Shown here: piece by piece, positions 31,630 to 43,723 of the stretch
Layout: every line of letters begins with the position of its first letter
How positions within the stretch are numbered: position 1 is the first letter of the stretch
Position numbers and translations under genes: made by a program
DNA from: Paulinella micropora
Lineage: Eukaryota; Cercozoa; Imbricatea; Euglyphida
Reading direction: 5' to 3'
Assembly: GCA_009731375.1 (NCBI GenBank)
Contig: BJOX01000249.1
Coordinates: forward strand, 62,045-112,332
DNA: 50,288 nt
Notes under the pieces: model-generated
Databases searched by the model: none
Seen by the model: only the letters and a program-made list of their open reading frames with translations
What the model was told of the DNA's origin: nothing

Positions 31630-32632
31630 ATGTTCAAACGAGGAGGACTCCAAACACGTGTAATCCTTCCCCGATCTTGGAGGCGGAGCTCCATTCCTGG
31701 ACGTGCAATACAATGGAATTGCTTCTCTTCTGGCACTTCTGAAGTCAAAGTTCGACGAGCTTTAATCTCAGTCTCCGACAAAGCAGGCTTGAGGGAACTA
31801 GGAACCTTTTTGCATAGCCAGGGTGTGGAGATTCTGTCCACAGGTGCGTGTTGGATTGAACGAAGCGACACGGCTTTCTGTGGTCAGGTGGAACTGCTAA
31901 GACACTGCGAGATTGCGGTCTTCCTGTGATGGACGTTGCTGAGTACGTACGCATAGCTTGCATATCCATACTCGACAACAGTTAAGAGTGTTCCTATACG
32001 ATCGCAGATACACCAAATTTCCAGAAATGATGGGTGGTCGAGTTAAGAGTCTACATCCCAAGATACACGGTGCTCTGTTGGGCATGCGGGTAAGAAGATA
32101 GTTGTGTGTGCGATCCCCCTCCTCCCTCCTCCCTCGTCTCTCTCTTCTTCTTCTTCATTTTTTTTTTATTGAGAGAACAATTTTACAATTGGACTCAGGG
32201 AACGTCCACGTGAAAAGTATAGCTAGTAAGTTATACCTTTATCTAAGGTGGAAACCTAGTTATTCAGTACTAGTTGAGCGTATTAAGGAAGATATCGATA
32301 TTAAATTAGTATTCAGCTGCTCAGTATTAATATTATATTATAGTTATTAAAATTAATATTTCTGTTTAGATATATTGTGCGGTGATATTAATATTATGTT
32401 GTTATGTTATGTATATATGTTATTGTAAAGGTGTAGTCGTTTATGTGCGGCGGCCCCCCCTCTCTTTTCTTTTCCATCTAGAAGAAGTGAAAGAGAGAGA
32501 GAGAGAGAGAGAGAAAAAGGAGAGAAAGAGAGAGAGAGGGGGGAGTTGAGAGTGGGCGTGGTTGACCATATACGTCGATTGATCCGGGGAGTTCTCCTTC
32601 AGGTAGTAGACAAAGGAGCAAGCTTGGTGTTC

Positions 32633-32709
<77 letters not shown>

Positions 32710-34014
32710 TTTTTCCGCGTGTGCATATGTTACATATATTATGATGTTTGTTGATGTTTTAGTAGATATGTCATTAGTGCTTTTTTGAATGGCTTTATTT
32801 TTGTTTCATCTGTTATATGTTTTGGAATTGATTTCCATTGATCTGCAAAGATCTTGGTGAGGTATGGGTCTTTGTGGTTAACAAAGAGGCTGCCTTTTGT
32901 TGAGTATCGGGTTTTGTATGGATGTATGGTATTGATTGCTGTAAATGTGTTATTGTGGAGTGGTCTGTTGAGGTGTTTTTTAGGGTAAATGAATGGGTGA
33001 TTTTCTATGCATACACGGAGGGTGTATAGGTGGGTGATGTCGAGTAGTTTGAGTTGATTTAGGATTGGTTTGGTATGTGCGCGGTAGTGTGTTTTTGCAA
33101 TTATTCTGATTATTTTTTTGTGTATTTTTATGAGTGGTTGTATATATTTCTTTTTGTTGTCATGCGTCCCCCAGATGGAGATGTTTTGTATGAGGTGTGG
33201 ATATATGTGTGTGTAGTATAGTTGTTTCATTGTTTTGGTGTTTAGATATTTTTTAGCATATAATAATGAGTTGATTGTGGGTTGGAGTTTACGGATTATG
33301 TTGTTGATATGTTGGTCATATTTAAGGTTATGTTGTAGTGTTATGCCCAGGAGTTTTGCGTGTTGGCATTGCTCGAGGGTGTGGTTGTTTATTGTTATTG
33401 TGATATTTTGTTTTGTTTTATGGAAAATTGTGTATGTTGTTTTTGTTGGGTTGGGTACTAGGTTATTAGAATGGAAGTAGTTTATTAGCTTAGTTATTTC
33501 TGTTTGTGTTTTTTGTTGTAAGTCTGTAGGAGTTTTTGCCGTTATTATAAGTGTTGTGTCGTCTGCATATGTATATACTGTTCCTTGTTGTATGATATTG
33601 ATTATGTCGTTAATATAGAGTAGGAAGAAGGTGGTGGATAATGTGCTGCCTTGTGGGATGCCATGTGTGATGGTGCGTTTGTGGGACTTGGCATATTGTG
33701 TGTGGACTTCTTGAATGCGATTTGAGAAGTAGGATTCAAAGAACTGGACTGTGCCTTCGTTGAAATTAAAATTTCGTCGAAGTTTGTCGAGTAACTTTGA
33801 ATGTTCTACTGTGTCGTATGCTTTCGAGAGGTCTACGTAAAGAGCTAGTACTAGCTCTTCTTTATCTTTATGTTTTTGTATTTGGTTTATTATGGTTTGG
33901 ACTGTCATGGTTGTGCTTGAGTTAGGTCGGAATGCGTATTGTGTATGTGATATTATGTTGTGTTTTGTTAGGTGGTCCATTATTTGTTTATTTATTATTG
34001 TGTCAAATACTTTA

Positions 34015-34068
<54 letters not shown>

Positions 34069-34459
34069 TCTCTCTCTCTCCTCTCTCTCTTCTCTCACAC
34101 ACACACACACTCTCTCTCTCTCTCAAACAGATGATACTCTAGTACTTACTCTCTTAATTGTCGTCTTCTTTCCCCTCATTTTATTCACAACAAGTAATGG
34201 TAATTTTGGAAAAGCAACCAAAACTTAGTACTACGTGAACTTCCTCTCCCTACTCAAAAACGCGGAAATTGTTTAAGAGAGAGTGTCTAAGTCTACGTAA
34301 AGTTCCTCTCGCTCCCTACACAAACACACTCAAAAACGCAAAATATGCGAGACAGTGTTTGCATGTGTAAGTGAGAGCTCGCGCGCGCGCGCGAGAGAGA
34401 GAGAGAGAAAGAGGAAGAGAAAGAAAGAGAGAGAGAGAGAGACAGAGAGAAAGAGAAAG

Positions 34460-34491
<32 letters not shown>

Positions 34492-34674
34492 CAAGAGAGA
34501 AAGAGGAAGAGAGAGATCGAGAGAAAGAGGAAGAGAGATCGAGAGAGAGAGAGACAGAGAGAGAGAAAGACAGAAGAGAGAGAGAGAGAAAGACAGAAGA
34601 GAGAGAGAGAATGTGTATTTCAATCATTTAAGGATAGTAAGAGTAAAGTACTAGAGGAGGAGGAGGAGGAGAAG

Positions 34675-34705
<31 letters not shown>

Positions 34706-36004
34706 TTTTTACATAGCTTTATATCGTATTAGTGAATATATTATGAATACAAGATAGAATATGTAAGACTGGTCATGGGGTGATTACTTTGACTCCCTTG
34801 ATCTACCAGTATACGGGGTGCGTGTGGGTGACGCTTATTCCAAACGGTATCTATGAGTAACCATTCGAAAGAAGAAAGTCAGAGGTGTCGTTTTTAAGCA
34901 GTCCATCGTGCTGATGCATCTTCCCACCGCCCATAACCCTTATGTGTGGTGAAAGAATATGTATGAATATATGATTAATTTATCATTACCCTTTACGCAT
35001 AAGTTGTAAAGATACACATATTTATAAGTATAAGAGTTCTGTCTAACCTTGAGTAAATAAAAGGTGGAGAGAGAGAGAGAGGACAGCATTGTGAAAGTAG
35101 AGAAAAAGAGAAATAAAGATAGGGGGAAATGAATGGAGATAAAAGATAGCTTGGGATTGGGGCATAGACCTTGGTTTTGGGAACGGGCAGTTCACGAATA
35201 CTCCAAAGGAAGTATAAAGGTAGTGTGCTCAGATGGAATGAAGAGGGTTTGACCTTGTCTAGGGGATCCGAAAGTTGGAGAAAAAAGTTTGTGGTAGAAA
35301 AAGAAAGGAGTGGTTAGAATTTGGGGTTTGTCGAAAACAAACAAAAGATTTTTGGTGGGAGGACCTGAAAGCCAGGGAAAGAAAAATGTGTGAATTTCCG
35401 TGGAAATGTTGGGAGAAAAGGAAATAGATAGTGTGAAAAAGGAAATGGTAGCTGGTATGAGAGAGACCTTTTACCCATTTTTACACGTGAGATCATAAGG
35501 AGAAGAGAGAGAGAGAGAGAGTCTACACGGGAAGATGCCGGACGAATATGTATTGCGTTCGCCAGCCTTGTGTAAATAGTTCACAAGGCTGTGCGATAAG
35601 ATGGATATATATATACATATTATATATATATATATAGAGAGAGAGAGAGAAAGCGAAAAGGAATGTCATTTAGTCAGTCTATCTACCTATTCGTCTATCT
35701 ATTAACCTACTTTTATAGTTCTAGTAAAAGGTTCACTTGAGAGAAAGAGGAAGAGAGAGAGAGAGATAAAGCAGGGTTAGCTAATTATTTTATTATGTTT
35801 TTACTATCTTTATATCGAAGTAGTTAGTAAAACTACAGCGTATAAAGTTAGTAATACAGGATAGAATATGACTGGAATGCGGATACAACTACAGTATAAG
35901 GGTTGCGTACGGACGCTTATTCCAAATGGTATGTATGAGGTACGATTCGAAATAAGAATGTCTGGGGTTTCTTTGTCAGATTCAGAGAAAGGGTGTGTGT
36001 GTGC

Positions 36005-36037
<33 letters not shown>

Positions 36038-36479
36038 GAAACATACATACAAACATACATGCATACCTACATACACACCTATTCCATATATACATAGCAC
36101 CATAGAAACATTTGGTCGGTCAGAAAAGTTGCGGATACCTCCTCTATTCCTTCTTTCTTCCTTCTTTTTACCCTTTCTTTTCCTTCATAATTATCTCTCA
36201 CTCTATCTTAGTTTTGCCCGATGCGAGAGAGAGAGAGGGAGAGAAGAAACAGCCGGGGGGAAGGTGCGTGTGCGCGTGGGCAAGGGGGAGGGGGAACTTT
36301 AAACGAAACAAAGAGAGACAGGGCAAGCAAACGAAGAGAGAACGAAAAACAGGCAGACAGCAGACGAACTGAAAACCTGGAGAAATGGAAGGAAGAAAGG
36401 AAGGGAAGAACAAGAAAGCAGACAGACGAAAAAAGGTTGACCTCTCCTTCTTTTGAGATATTATATATATAATATATTA

Positions 36480-36511
<32 letters not shown>

Positions 36512-39156
36512 TTAAATCTTGTGGCCGCCCGCATGCTTCAGGCGCCAGCCTCGTCACTAAATTTATTTTGTTGCACAAATGGGCAAATCTCTTACGACCA
36601 AGATTGGGGAAATGCTGTGAAGTTGTCTGAACGTGTGTATGTGTCTCCCTTATCGGAGCCTGCCTCTTGTTTCGTTATTCTCTCGGCTTCTTTCCCTACT
36701 ACTCATTTTGCACTTGGTTCTTACTTTGCAGGACAACCCACAGCACGTCGCATCTATGAAGGAGCACGGCATAGAGCCGATTGATTTGGTTGTGGCAAAC
36801 TTGTACCCTTTCAAAGAGGTAGATTTCCACACATGCCGACGAGCCACTTTGCTGCTGCACTAGGTGGTCTCTCGTGGCGGTACTCACGCCGAACTCGTCG
36901 AGAATGTGGACATTGGTTTGTTCTCTTTCCTACAATGTTGTACAACGTGCTCCTTCTAATAGGAGGTCCGTCGATGCTCCGTTCAGCAGCGAAAAATCAT
37001 AGTCATGTAAGTTATTTCCTGTCGATTCTTTCGACGTTTGCTCAAATCTGTTTCAGGTTGCAGTAGTCAGCGATCCTAGCCAGTACGAACAGGTGATAGC
37101 TGAGATGAAAGCGCATCAAGGAAGGACGACTGGCAAATTACGGCAACGGCTTGCACATTCGGCATTCCTGCTCACCTCTCAATACGATGCCATGATTTCC
37201 ATGTGGCTGGGCTCTCAGCTTGCAGCCGATGCTGCAGATGAGCAAGGTCTGTTGCCCGAGCACGTGCAGCGCGGGTATGACCTCAGCTTCAGTCTGAAGT
37301 ACGGCTGCAATCCGCACCAAAAGCCGGCCGCGATCTACAAGCGGGCAGAAGATGCAAAACTTCCTTTCCAAGTCAAGAACGGGAACCCGTCCTACATCAA
37401 CATGTTAGATGCGGCTAACGCGTACGTTCGTATCAATAGTTCTGAGGCATTTGGTTGAGAGACGCGCTGCTGCTGTGGTAGGTATCAACTGGTGGCGGAA
37501 ATCCGCCATGCGCTGGACGTGGAAGCTGCAGCCTCGTTCAAGCACGTGAGCCCTGCGGGCGCCGGTCTGTCCCCAAGCAGCAACTAGTCTTGAGTTATAT
37601 GCGTTGCTTGTTGCGGTGGCAGCCATTGGCACGCCTCTCACATCCTTGCTCAGACGTGTATATGAGGTTCCAGAGAGCACAGACCTGACCGGTCTCAGCA
37701 CAGCGTACCTGCGCGCGCGCCAAGCAGACCCTCTCTGTTCTTTTGGCGATTTTGTGGGACTAAGCCACGTTGTCGACGAGGCCACAGCGCTTGTTCTCAA
37801 AACAGAGGCACTCACACTTGTGAAGAGGCTGTCTTGATCTTGTCCACATCCAGGTGAGCGATGGGGTTGTTGCACCTGGCTTCGAGCCAGCAGCGCTTGA
37901 GATTCTCAAGGTTGAGCCACCTTTCTTTCTCCAACTCGTGATCAAGCAGCTCCTTTGCACCTCGCGTGACTGACTATCGGATGTGCTCAGGCTAAGAAGG
38001 GAGGTTCTTTTGTGGTGCTGGAGGCCGATGCATCCTACACGCCCCCGCCGGAAGAGTAACCCATCTCTCACACCTCTACCTCGCACTTTATCCTCGTCTT
38101 GCACGCATCTATTTGCACCCTCTTGCCCCGCTTCCCTTCACGCTCCTCGAATGAATAGGGCCTCGCTACACTTTGCCACACTCTACACTTTGCCACTCTC
38201 TTCTTTTCATTATACTGGCTACTTATCTTCCCTATCTATTCACCTATCTGGCTGCAACCTTCTGCCTGGTTGCTGCCTGCCTGCCTACCTAACTATCCAT
38301 ATGAAATTATTTTCAATACTGTGTTTTTGTGATGAGAGCTATTAAGCGATTCTCTATGTTTTTTGTCGGATCTCAAATTTAGCTTTTGCTTGTGTATGGT
38401 GTCTAAGTAATGTCTCTGTGTGGTGCAAATCATCTGTCGCAGGTTCCGAGAGGTGTTCGGCATGGGCTTTGCCCAGCGTCGCAACGACCTCAAATTCGAC
38501 ATGAAGCATTTAGCTGACCTCAAAACGGGCTCGGCGCTTCCGGAAAGGTTCGCTTTCTTAACGTGATTTTTTGTGCTTGCAACTAAGAATAGTTGCACTT
38601 GGTATGGATGTCTTGCAGCGTGAAACAGGATCTTATGCTGGCTATGGTTGTTCTCAAATACACTCAGTCAAACTCTGTGGGCTATGCCCTGGGCGGTCAG
38701 ATGATCGGCGTTGGTGCGGGGCAGCAAAGCCGTGTGGACTGTGTGAAGTTGGCTGGCCGGAAAGCGGCGACGTGGTGGCTTCGACAACACCCAAAGGTGC
38801 TGGGTATGCAGTTTCGCAAGAGCACTAAGAAGCAGGAGCGTGTCAATGCGCGGGTGCGCTACATCGAGGGAGACATGTCTGAAGTAGAGTACAAAAGCTG
38901 GTGCAGTCTGTTCAATCAGCCGCCAGAGCCTTTGACAGCCGAGGAGAAACAGGCCTTTTTGGCTCAGCTGACTGGTGTGAGCTTGGGATCCGATGCATTT
39001 TTTCCTTTTCGAGACAGCATCGACCATGCGTCAAAGTTTGGTGTCAAATACATAACACAGCCAGGGGGTAGCATTCGAGATGAAGCGGTTGTTGAGGCTT
39101 GCCAAGAACTAGGTATTTCCATGGTTTACTCTGGCGTCCGAGCCTTTCATCACTGA
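31630..39156 (+). CDS. purH: Bifunctional AICAR transformylase / IMP cyclohydrolase
   Basis: Catalyses the last two steps of purine synthesis: formylation of AICAR with 10-formyl-tetrahydrofolate, then ring closure to IMP. Exons: 31630-31843, 31888-31942, 32008-32089, 36732-36818, 36864-36915, 36963-37006, 37057-37421, 37482-37564, 37623-37807, 37854-37910, 37991-38055, 38443-38547, 38619-39156. They join to 643 residues without a stop. The cyclohydrolase half shows [30 protein letters not shown] and [13 protein letters not shown]. The transformylase half shows FKHVSPAGA (catalytic Lys-His), [17 protein letters not shown] and [11 protein letters not shown], ending in FHH. The first 40 residues ([20 protein letters not shown]) are Arg-rich with no acidic residue, like an organelle presequence; an in-frame ATG at 31552 is an alternative start. 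Intron 9 appears to be GC-AG. About 50 residues longer than the usual enzyme, matching the presequence. Confidence 0.95.
32637..32700. repeat. (CT)n microsatellite at the LINE 3' side
   Basis: About 32 CT units running straight into a T14 run, which is the poly-A tail of the minus-strand LINE. A smaller (GA)n lies at 32490-32535. Confidence 0.95.
32701..34016 (-). mobile_element. 5'-truncated LINE (Jockey/CR1-type reverse transcriptase)
   Basis: A minus-strand reading frame runs intact from the truncation point to a stop at 32739 (at least 413 residues from Met 33980). RT motifs: [44 protein letters not shown] and the catalytic YADDT, then the thumb and a C-terminal region typical of non-LTR elements. 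The endonuclease half is missing. About 25 nt after the stop comes a run of 14 A (minus strand), a LINE tail. Both ends abut (CT)n in the same orientation. The RT has no internal stop, so the insertion is recent or the frame was copied intact from an active element. Codon use is AT-rich, unlike the host gene around it. Confidence 0.9.
34018..34065. repeat. (CT)n microsatellite at the LINE 5' side
   Basis: About 24 CT units directly at the truncated 5' end of the LINE, followed by more CT-rich sequence and (CA)n to about 34124. Confidence 0.95.
34393..34704. repeat. (GA)n-rich and (GAG)n(GAA)n tracts
   Basis: Imperfect (GA)n at 34393-34612, then (GAG)n(GAA)n at 34653-34704. The resulting Arg/Glu or Ser/Leu reading frames are not genes. 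Confidence 0.95.
34712..34900 (+). repeat. Intronic dispersed repeat, copy A
   Basis: Shares GATAGAATATG, GCTTATTCCAAA, GGTAT-TATGAG and ATTCGAAA in the same order with 35800-35985. Both copies lie next to (GA)n tracts. Family unknown. Confidence 0.55.
35800..35985 (+). repeat. Intronic dispersed repeat, copy B
   Basis: Diverged copy of 34712-34900, followed by (GT)n(GA)n at 35992-36037. Confidence 0.55.
36457..36512. repeat. (TA)n tract
   Basis: Alternating TA run with minor interruptions, about 220 bp before purH exon 4. Confidence 0.95.
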
Positions 39157-39319
39157 CGTTATTTGTAGTATTGATTGATGATACCAGTATTAAAGCCGTT
39201 TTAGACCGTAAGCTTATTCTAATTTATTAATGTGATGAGGAAGAGTCTCACTCGTACCTTCGGAGGACAAGTGTTTCCTTATTAAAAGTTTTCTTCTTCT
39301 TCTTCTTCTTCTTCTTCTT

Positions 39320-39352
<33 letters not shown>

Positions 39353-39379
39353 ATACTACTACTACTACTGCTGCTACTG

Positions 39380-39418
<39 letters not shown>

Positions 39419-39573
39419 ACATGGCGAGTGTTGTGTAGCTCTTTCCTTTGAATTTCTTGCGCTGGCCTGTTCCCTTGGACTATCCTCTGTGTCCAGTACT
39501 TGATTTCACTAAAGAGTAAACTTGTGACACCCCCCCCCCCCCCNNNNNNNNNNTACATTATATATATATATAC

Positions 39574-39615
<42 letters not shown>

Positions 39616-40900
39616 GCTGCGTTGAGGTGCCCACTATGTCGAGTACGATCAGTCTGAAGCTCCTTGGTTCTGAGTGGCGAAGTGTTCTGATTCGAAACGT
39701 TCTCAGCCCTAGTGCGGCTCTCCGCGACAATTTATTTGACTTTTCTATTATTTTCTTCCGTCGCCTTGATTATTTCTGTAAGTGATCACTAAGCAGCACA
39801 ACAGCAGCCGACTTATTCTCTGTTATCCAGAGACACAAGGAATATTTTCGTTCATTGTCTGATGAAGTTGGCAATACAGAGAGTAGTAGTAGAAGCAGGT
39901 TTGATGTCTCCCAGGCGTCCCCAGTAGACTAGTCAACCAGCTCCAAACGTCCTTTAATAGGTAATTCACACACTACAGACAGAAGCCCGCCAAACGAACG
40001 AAACAGTTCACTTTATAATGGCCTTCGCAATGACTTCAGTCTACGACTAGCAACCGGTAGCGACTTTGCAGAACGATGAATTTAACAATATTAATACGAA
40101 CAATTCCCGCCAGTTCACAGACAGAAAACAAAAGATGTTTTTTACGCAAACACTGTTTTAATAGAATACTTACTTACTCGTCACGGTAGTAGAGCCTGAG
40201 TGAGAAGCAGAAGAGATAGAATGGAAGAGGTCTCAAAGAGATACAAAAGCGGGAAACCGTTCAAAGTTGTTGGCCGGGAACTAATAATTAATTAATAGTT
40301 ATGGACCGGCCGTATCTGTAACAGGAACAGCTACTCTGACACTTAGTCGTACCTCAACTGTAGAGGGGCAGACCAAGCATAAGAGTCAAATAACGACAAG
40401 CCGGACAACACTTGATGCCACTATGTAATGTACGGCCGGCTGGCGGGCCGACAATCCCTTTGCCCCCTTGGGTGAAGCCGATGTAAGCGGTCGACCCACA
40501 CGCCGAAGACTGACTCCTCATTCGAAGGCGCACTCGACCGACCGATACATGACATGAAGCATCCTGGCTGTCGAATAAATAAAAATAATTAGTCCACGTC
40601 CAGTGCGAGTCTCCCGGGGGCAATGAGAACTCGTGCCACCGAGCCTAGCTCTTTCACCTCAGGCATTAAAAGAAATGTCCCCTGCAGTCTTGATCTCCCC
40701 TTTCCAGTAGAAAAATCAAAGTAGCCAATGATCCGCCGGTACTACTGAGCGACATCAGATTTCGTAGCTTCACGTTTTGAATTGTTTCCGAGGTCGTCCT
40801 CGACCCCTGTGCTCTACTCAGTGCTTCCGACTGTGTCTCTTTAGCAGACCCTTCTCTTCTTCGCCGCCACTCACTTCTTTCTCACATCTTGGTGCACCTA
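39157..40900. other. Repeat-rich spacer after purH, no gene
   Basis: Contains (TTC)n at 39289-39320 and (TAC)n at 39321-39419, then a C run abutting a 10-N gap (39544-39553), then (TA)n at 39558-39612. The stretch 39620-40900 has no clear ORF; its right part is probably the 3' region of the Ty3 remnant, but I could not define an LTR. Confidence 0.7.
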
Positions 40901-41990
40901 TCAACAAAAATGATATGTCCTCACTGTTTGGACTTCGTCCCAAATACGAAGCGGAATCCTCCTTTCCTCTGTTAACTCGAACTGCATATCCAACACCATT
41001 CTTGGCATCATTTGCATCGTCCATGGTGTAAAATCCTCATCGTCCTTCTCTATGGACGCATCCCACTGCTCCAAATCTTTGCAGTCTCGAAATACTGGCG
41101 CAAAGATTCTTTCCCGCGTCATATCAATAACACTCTTGCTCCTCCAAAACTGCATTGTCGGAGCAAGTCCCAACGCAGCCCGTACCCGCGTTCTAGGCTG
41201 TACATACGTAACCTGCATTAAAAAGAAATAATCAAAGTCCTTATCCATGACAGTATCCTCGTGCGGTCGACATAGATAGAACTTATCAACCTGCCAGTCG
41301 ATCTTAGCCACTTCCTTACCTGCTATCCACGGTTTCTTCCATACCGTGCCTTTCCGATCCGACATTTCCGATGACTTCGGAATTTCCCTCCCATCTTTGA
41401 CGTCTACCTTGACGTCCGAAGCCGAACGATCCTGTTGTTCAGCATTCCTGACCTCAGCCTTTTCTTCCTTCTGTTGCTTTCGCAACGCCTCCTCACGCTC
41501 CTTGCGCGTAAGCAATGCTGGCGGCTGTCTAAACGCTGGTGCAATACGCCTCAGCGCTTGTTCCTCATTCTCGTCCTCCAGCAAATAAGGACTGAACTTC
41601 GCCAACCGACGAACATGAACAATCTGTTCCCTTCCACGTGCCCCCGTAGGTGCAATCTTGTAATTGTACGCACTGCACCCGTCTGGCATACTATCTTAAA
41701 TGGCCCATGCCACTTATTGTAAAACTTAATCGATACCCCTTTCGGTACAGTCGATACATACAGCAACACCGTGACTGTATCACCTTCCTTGTACTCCACA
41801 TGAGAGTACTTGCAAATTTCCTGTTCCCGCTGAACCTCTCTCAGCGTCTCCCGACACTTCTCAATCGCACTCCGTGCTTCCGCGATCGCTCGTAAGCGAA
41901 CTCCTAACAGCCTGACTGTTCACACGGTTCCCACTTATCAGGAGGAAACAACAGTTCCGTCGGCGTGTTTAACGCCCGTCCCTGGTGACA
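40901..41990 (-). pseudogene. Ty3/gypsy integrase C-terminus, broken
   Basis: From about 41990: ALNTPTELLFPPDKW resembles the end of an integrase core. Then come a helical linker, YKEGDTVTVLLYVSTVPKGV, and KFYNKWHGPFKIVCQ, which is the GPY/F module of Ty3-type integrases. GREQIVHVRRLAKFSPYL follows. A stop near 41910 and a one-base frameshift near 41690 (between FKIVCQ and the next frame) break it. After the module an unusual tail of about 230 residues runs to 40901; it is charged, then has KKPWIAGKEVAKIDWQVDKF, with no chromodomain signature I recognise. RT, RNase H and most of the integrase are absent: the element is cut off near 42000-42130, where (TATG)n begins. Confidence 0.75.
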
Positions 41991-42135
41991 GGTGCACAAG
42001 CTTGTTTTTGAGTATTATTTGTCCTGATTGGACCTCATGCCATTTTATTCCTGGTCTGTTTCCGTTTTCCTTTTTGGCTTCACTGAGCTAATATAACGAG
42101 ACATCATTATCATCTTTTGAGGACTGTATCTGTTG

Positions 42136-43404
42136 GTATGTATGTATGTATGTATGTACGTATGTATGTATGTATGTATGTATGTACGTACGTACGTACG
42201 TATGTATGTATGTATGTATGTATGTATGTATGTATGAATGTATGAATGAACGTATGTCTTTCTGTCTCTCTGTCTCTCTCTATGTATGTATGTATGTATG
42301 TATGTATGTCTGTCTGTCTGTATGCATGTATGTATGCATGTATGTATGTATGTATGTATGTATGTATGCATGTGTGCATGTGTGCATGTATGCATGCACG
42401 TTGTACGTATGTATGTATGCATGCATGCATGCGCGTATGTATGCATGTATGCATGCACGTGAATGCCTTTGCATGTATGTATATATGTATGTATGTATGT
42501 CTGTCTGTCTGTCTATATATATGTATGTATGTATGATATGTATGTATATTGTATGTATGTATGTATGTATGTATGTATGTATGTAGGGTGTAGGTATGTA
42601 GGTATGTAGGTAGGTAGGTAGGTATGTATGTATGTATGTATGTATGTATGTATGTATGTATGTATGTATCTACGTATGTATGTCTGTATGTATGTATGTA
42701 TGTATGTATTGTATGTATTGTATGTATGTATGTATATGTATGTATTATATGAATATATGTATGTATGTGCGTATGTACGTATGTATATGTATGGTGTGTA
42801 TGTATGTATGTATGTATGCATGTATGTATGTATGTATGTATGTATGCATGTATGTAATGTATGTATGTATGTATGTATGTATGTATGTATTGTATTAATG
42901 TATGTATGTATGTACGTATGTACGTGTGTATATGTATGGTGTGTATGTATGTATGTGTGTATGTATGTATGTATGTATGTATGTATGTATGTATGTATGT
43001 ATGTATGCATGTATGTATGTATGTAAGTCTGTACATTGTATGTATGTATGTGTATGTATTTATGTATGTATGTATTTATGTATGTATGTATGTATGTATG
43101 TATGTATGTATGTATGTATGTTTGTATGTATGCTTGTTTGTTTGTACGTATGTATGTATGTATGTATGTATGTATGTATCTATGTACATGTGGTGTGTAT
43201 GTATGTATGTATGTATGTTTGTATGTATGTATGTATGTATGTATGTATGTATGTATGTATGTATGCATGTATGTATGCATGTATATATGTATGTATGTAT
43301 GTATGCATGCATGTATGTATGTATGTATGTATGTGTATGTATGTATGTATGTATGAATGAATGATGTATGTATGTATGTATGTATGTATGTATGTATGTA
43401 TTGT

Positions 43405-43436
<32 letters not shown>

Positions 43437-43691
43437 GTTATATATGTATGTATGCATGTATGTATGTATGTATGTACGTACGTACGTATGTATGTATGTA
43501 TGTATGTATGTAAATGTATGTAAATGTATGTATGTAAATGTATGTAAATGTATGTAAATGTATGTAAATATATGTATGTATGTATATATATATATGTATA
43601 TATGTATGTATATATATGTATATATATAATATATACAAATATTATATATATATATTATATATATACATATATATACATATATATGTATATG

Positions 43692-43723
<32 letters not shown>

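Larger units (their letters stand above)
32090..36731 (+). other. Intron 3 of purH, 4.6 kb, filled with repeats
   Basis: Flanked by GT (32090) and AG (36731), between exons encoding LLGMR and DNPQHV. The other purH introns are 44-387 bp. It contains a LINE in (CT)n, (GA)n and (GAA)n tracts, a diverged repeat pair and (TA)n. Outside these named repeats no gene is seen. Confidence 0.9.

Noticed and set aside
34316-34654. Arg/Glu-rich or Leu/Ser-rich frames in (GA)n DNA
   Set aside because: Dinucleotide repeat artefacts.
40270-40330. LTR end (TGTTACAG on the minus strand) for the Ty3 remnant
   Set aside because: No purine tract beside it and no matching second end found.
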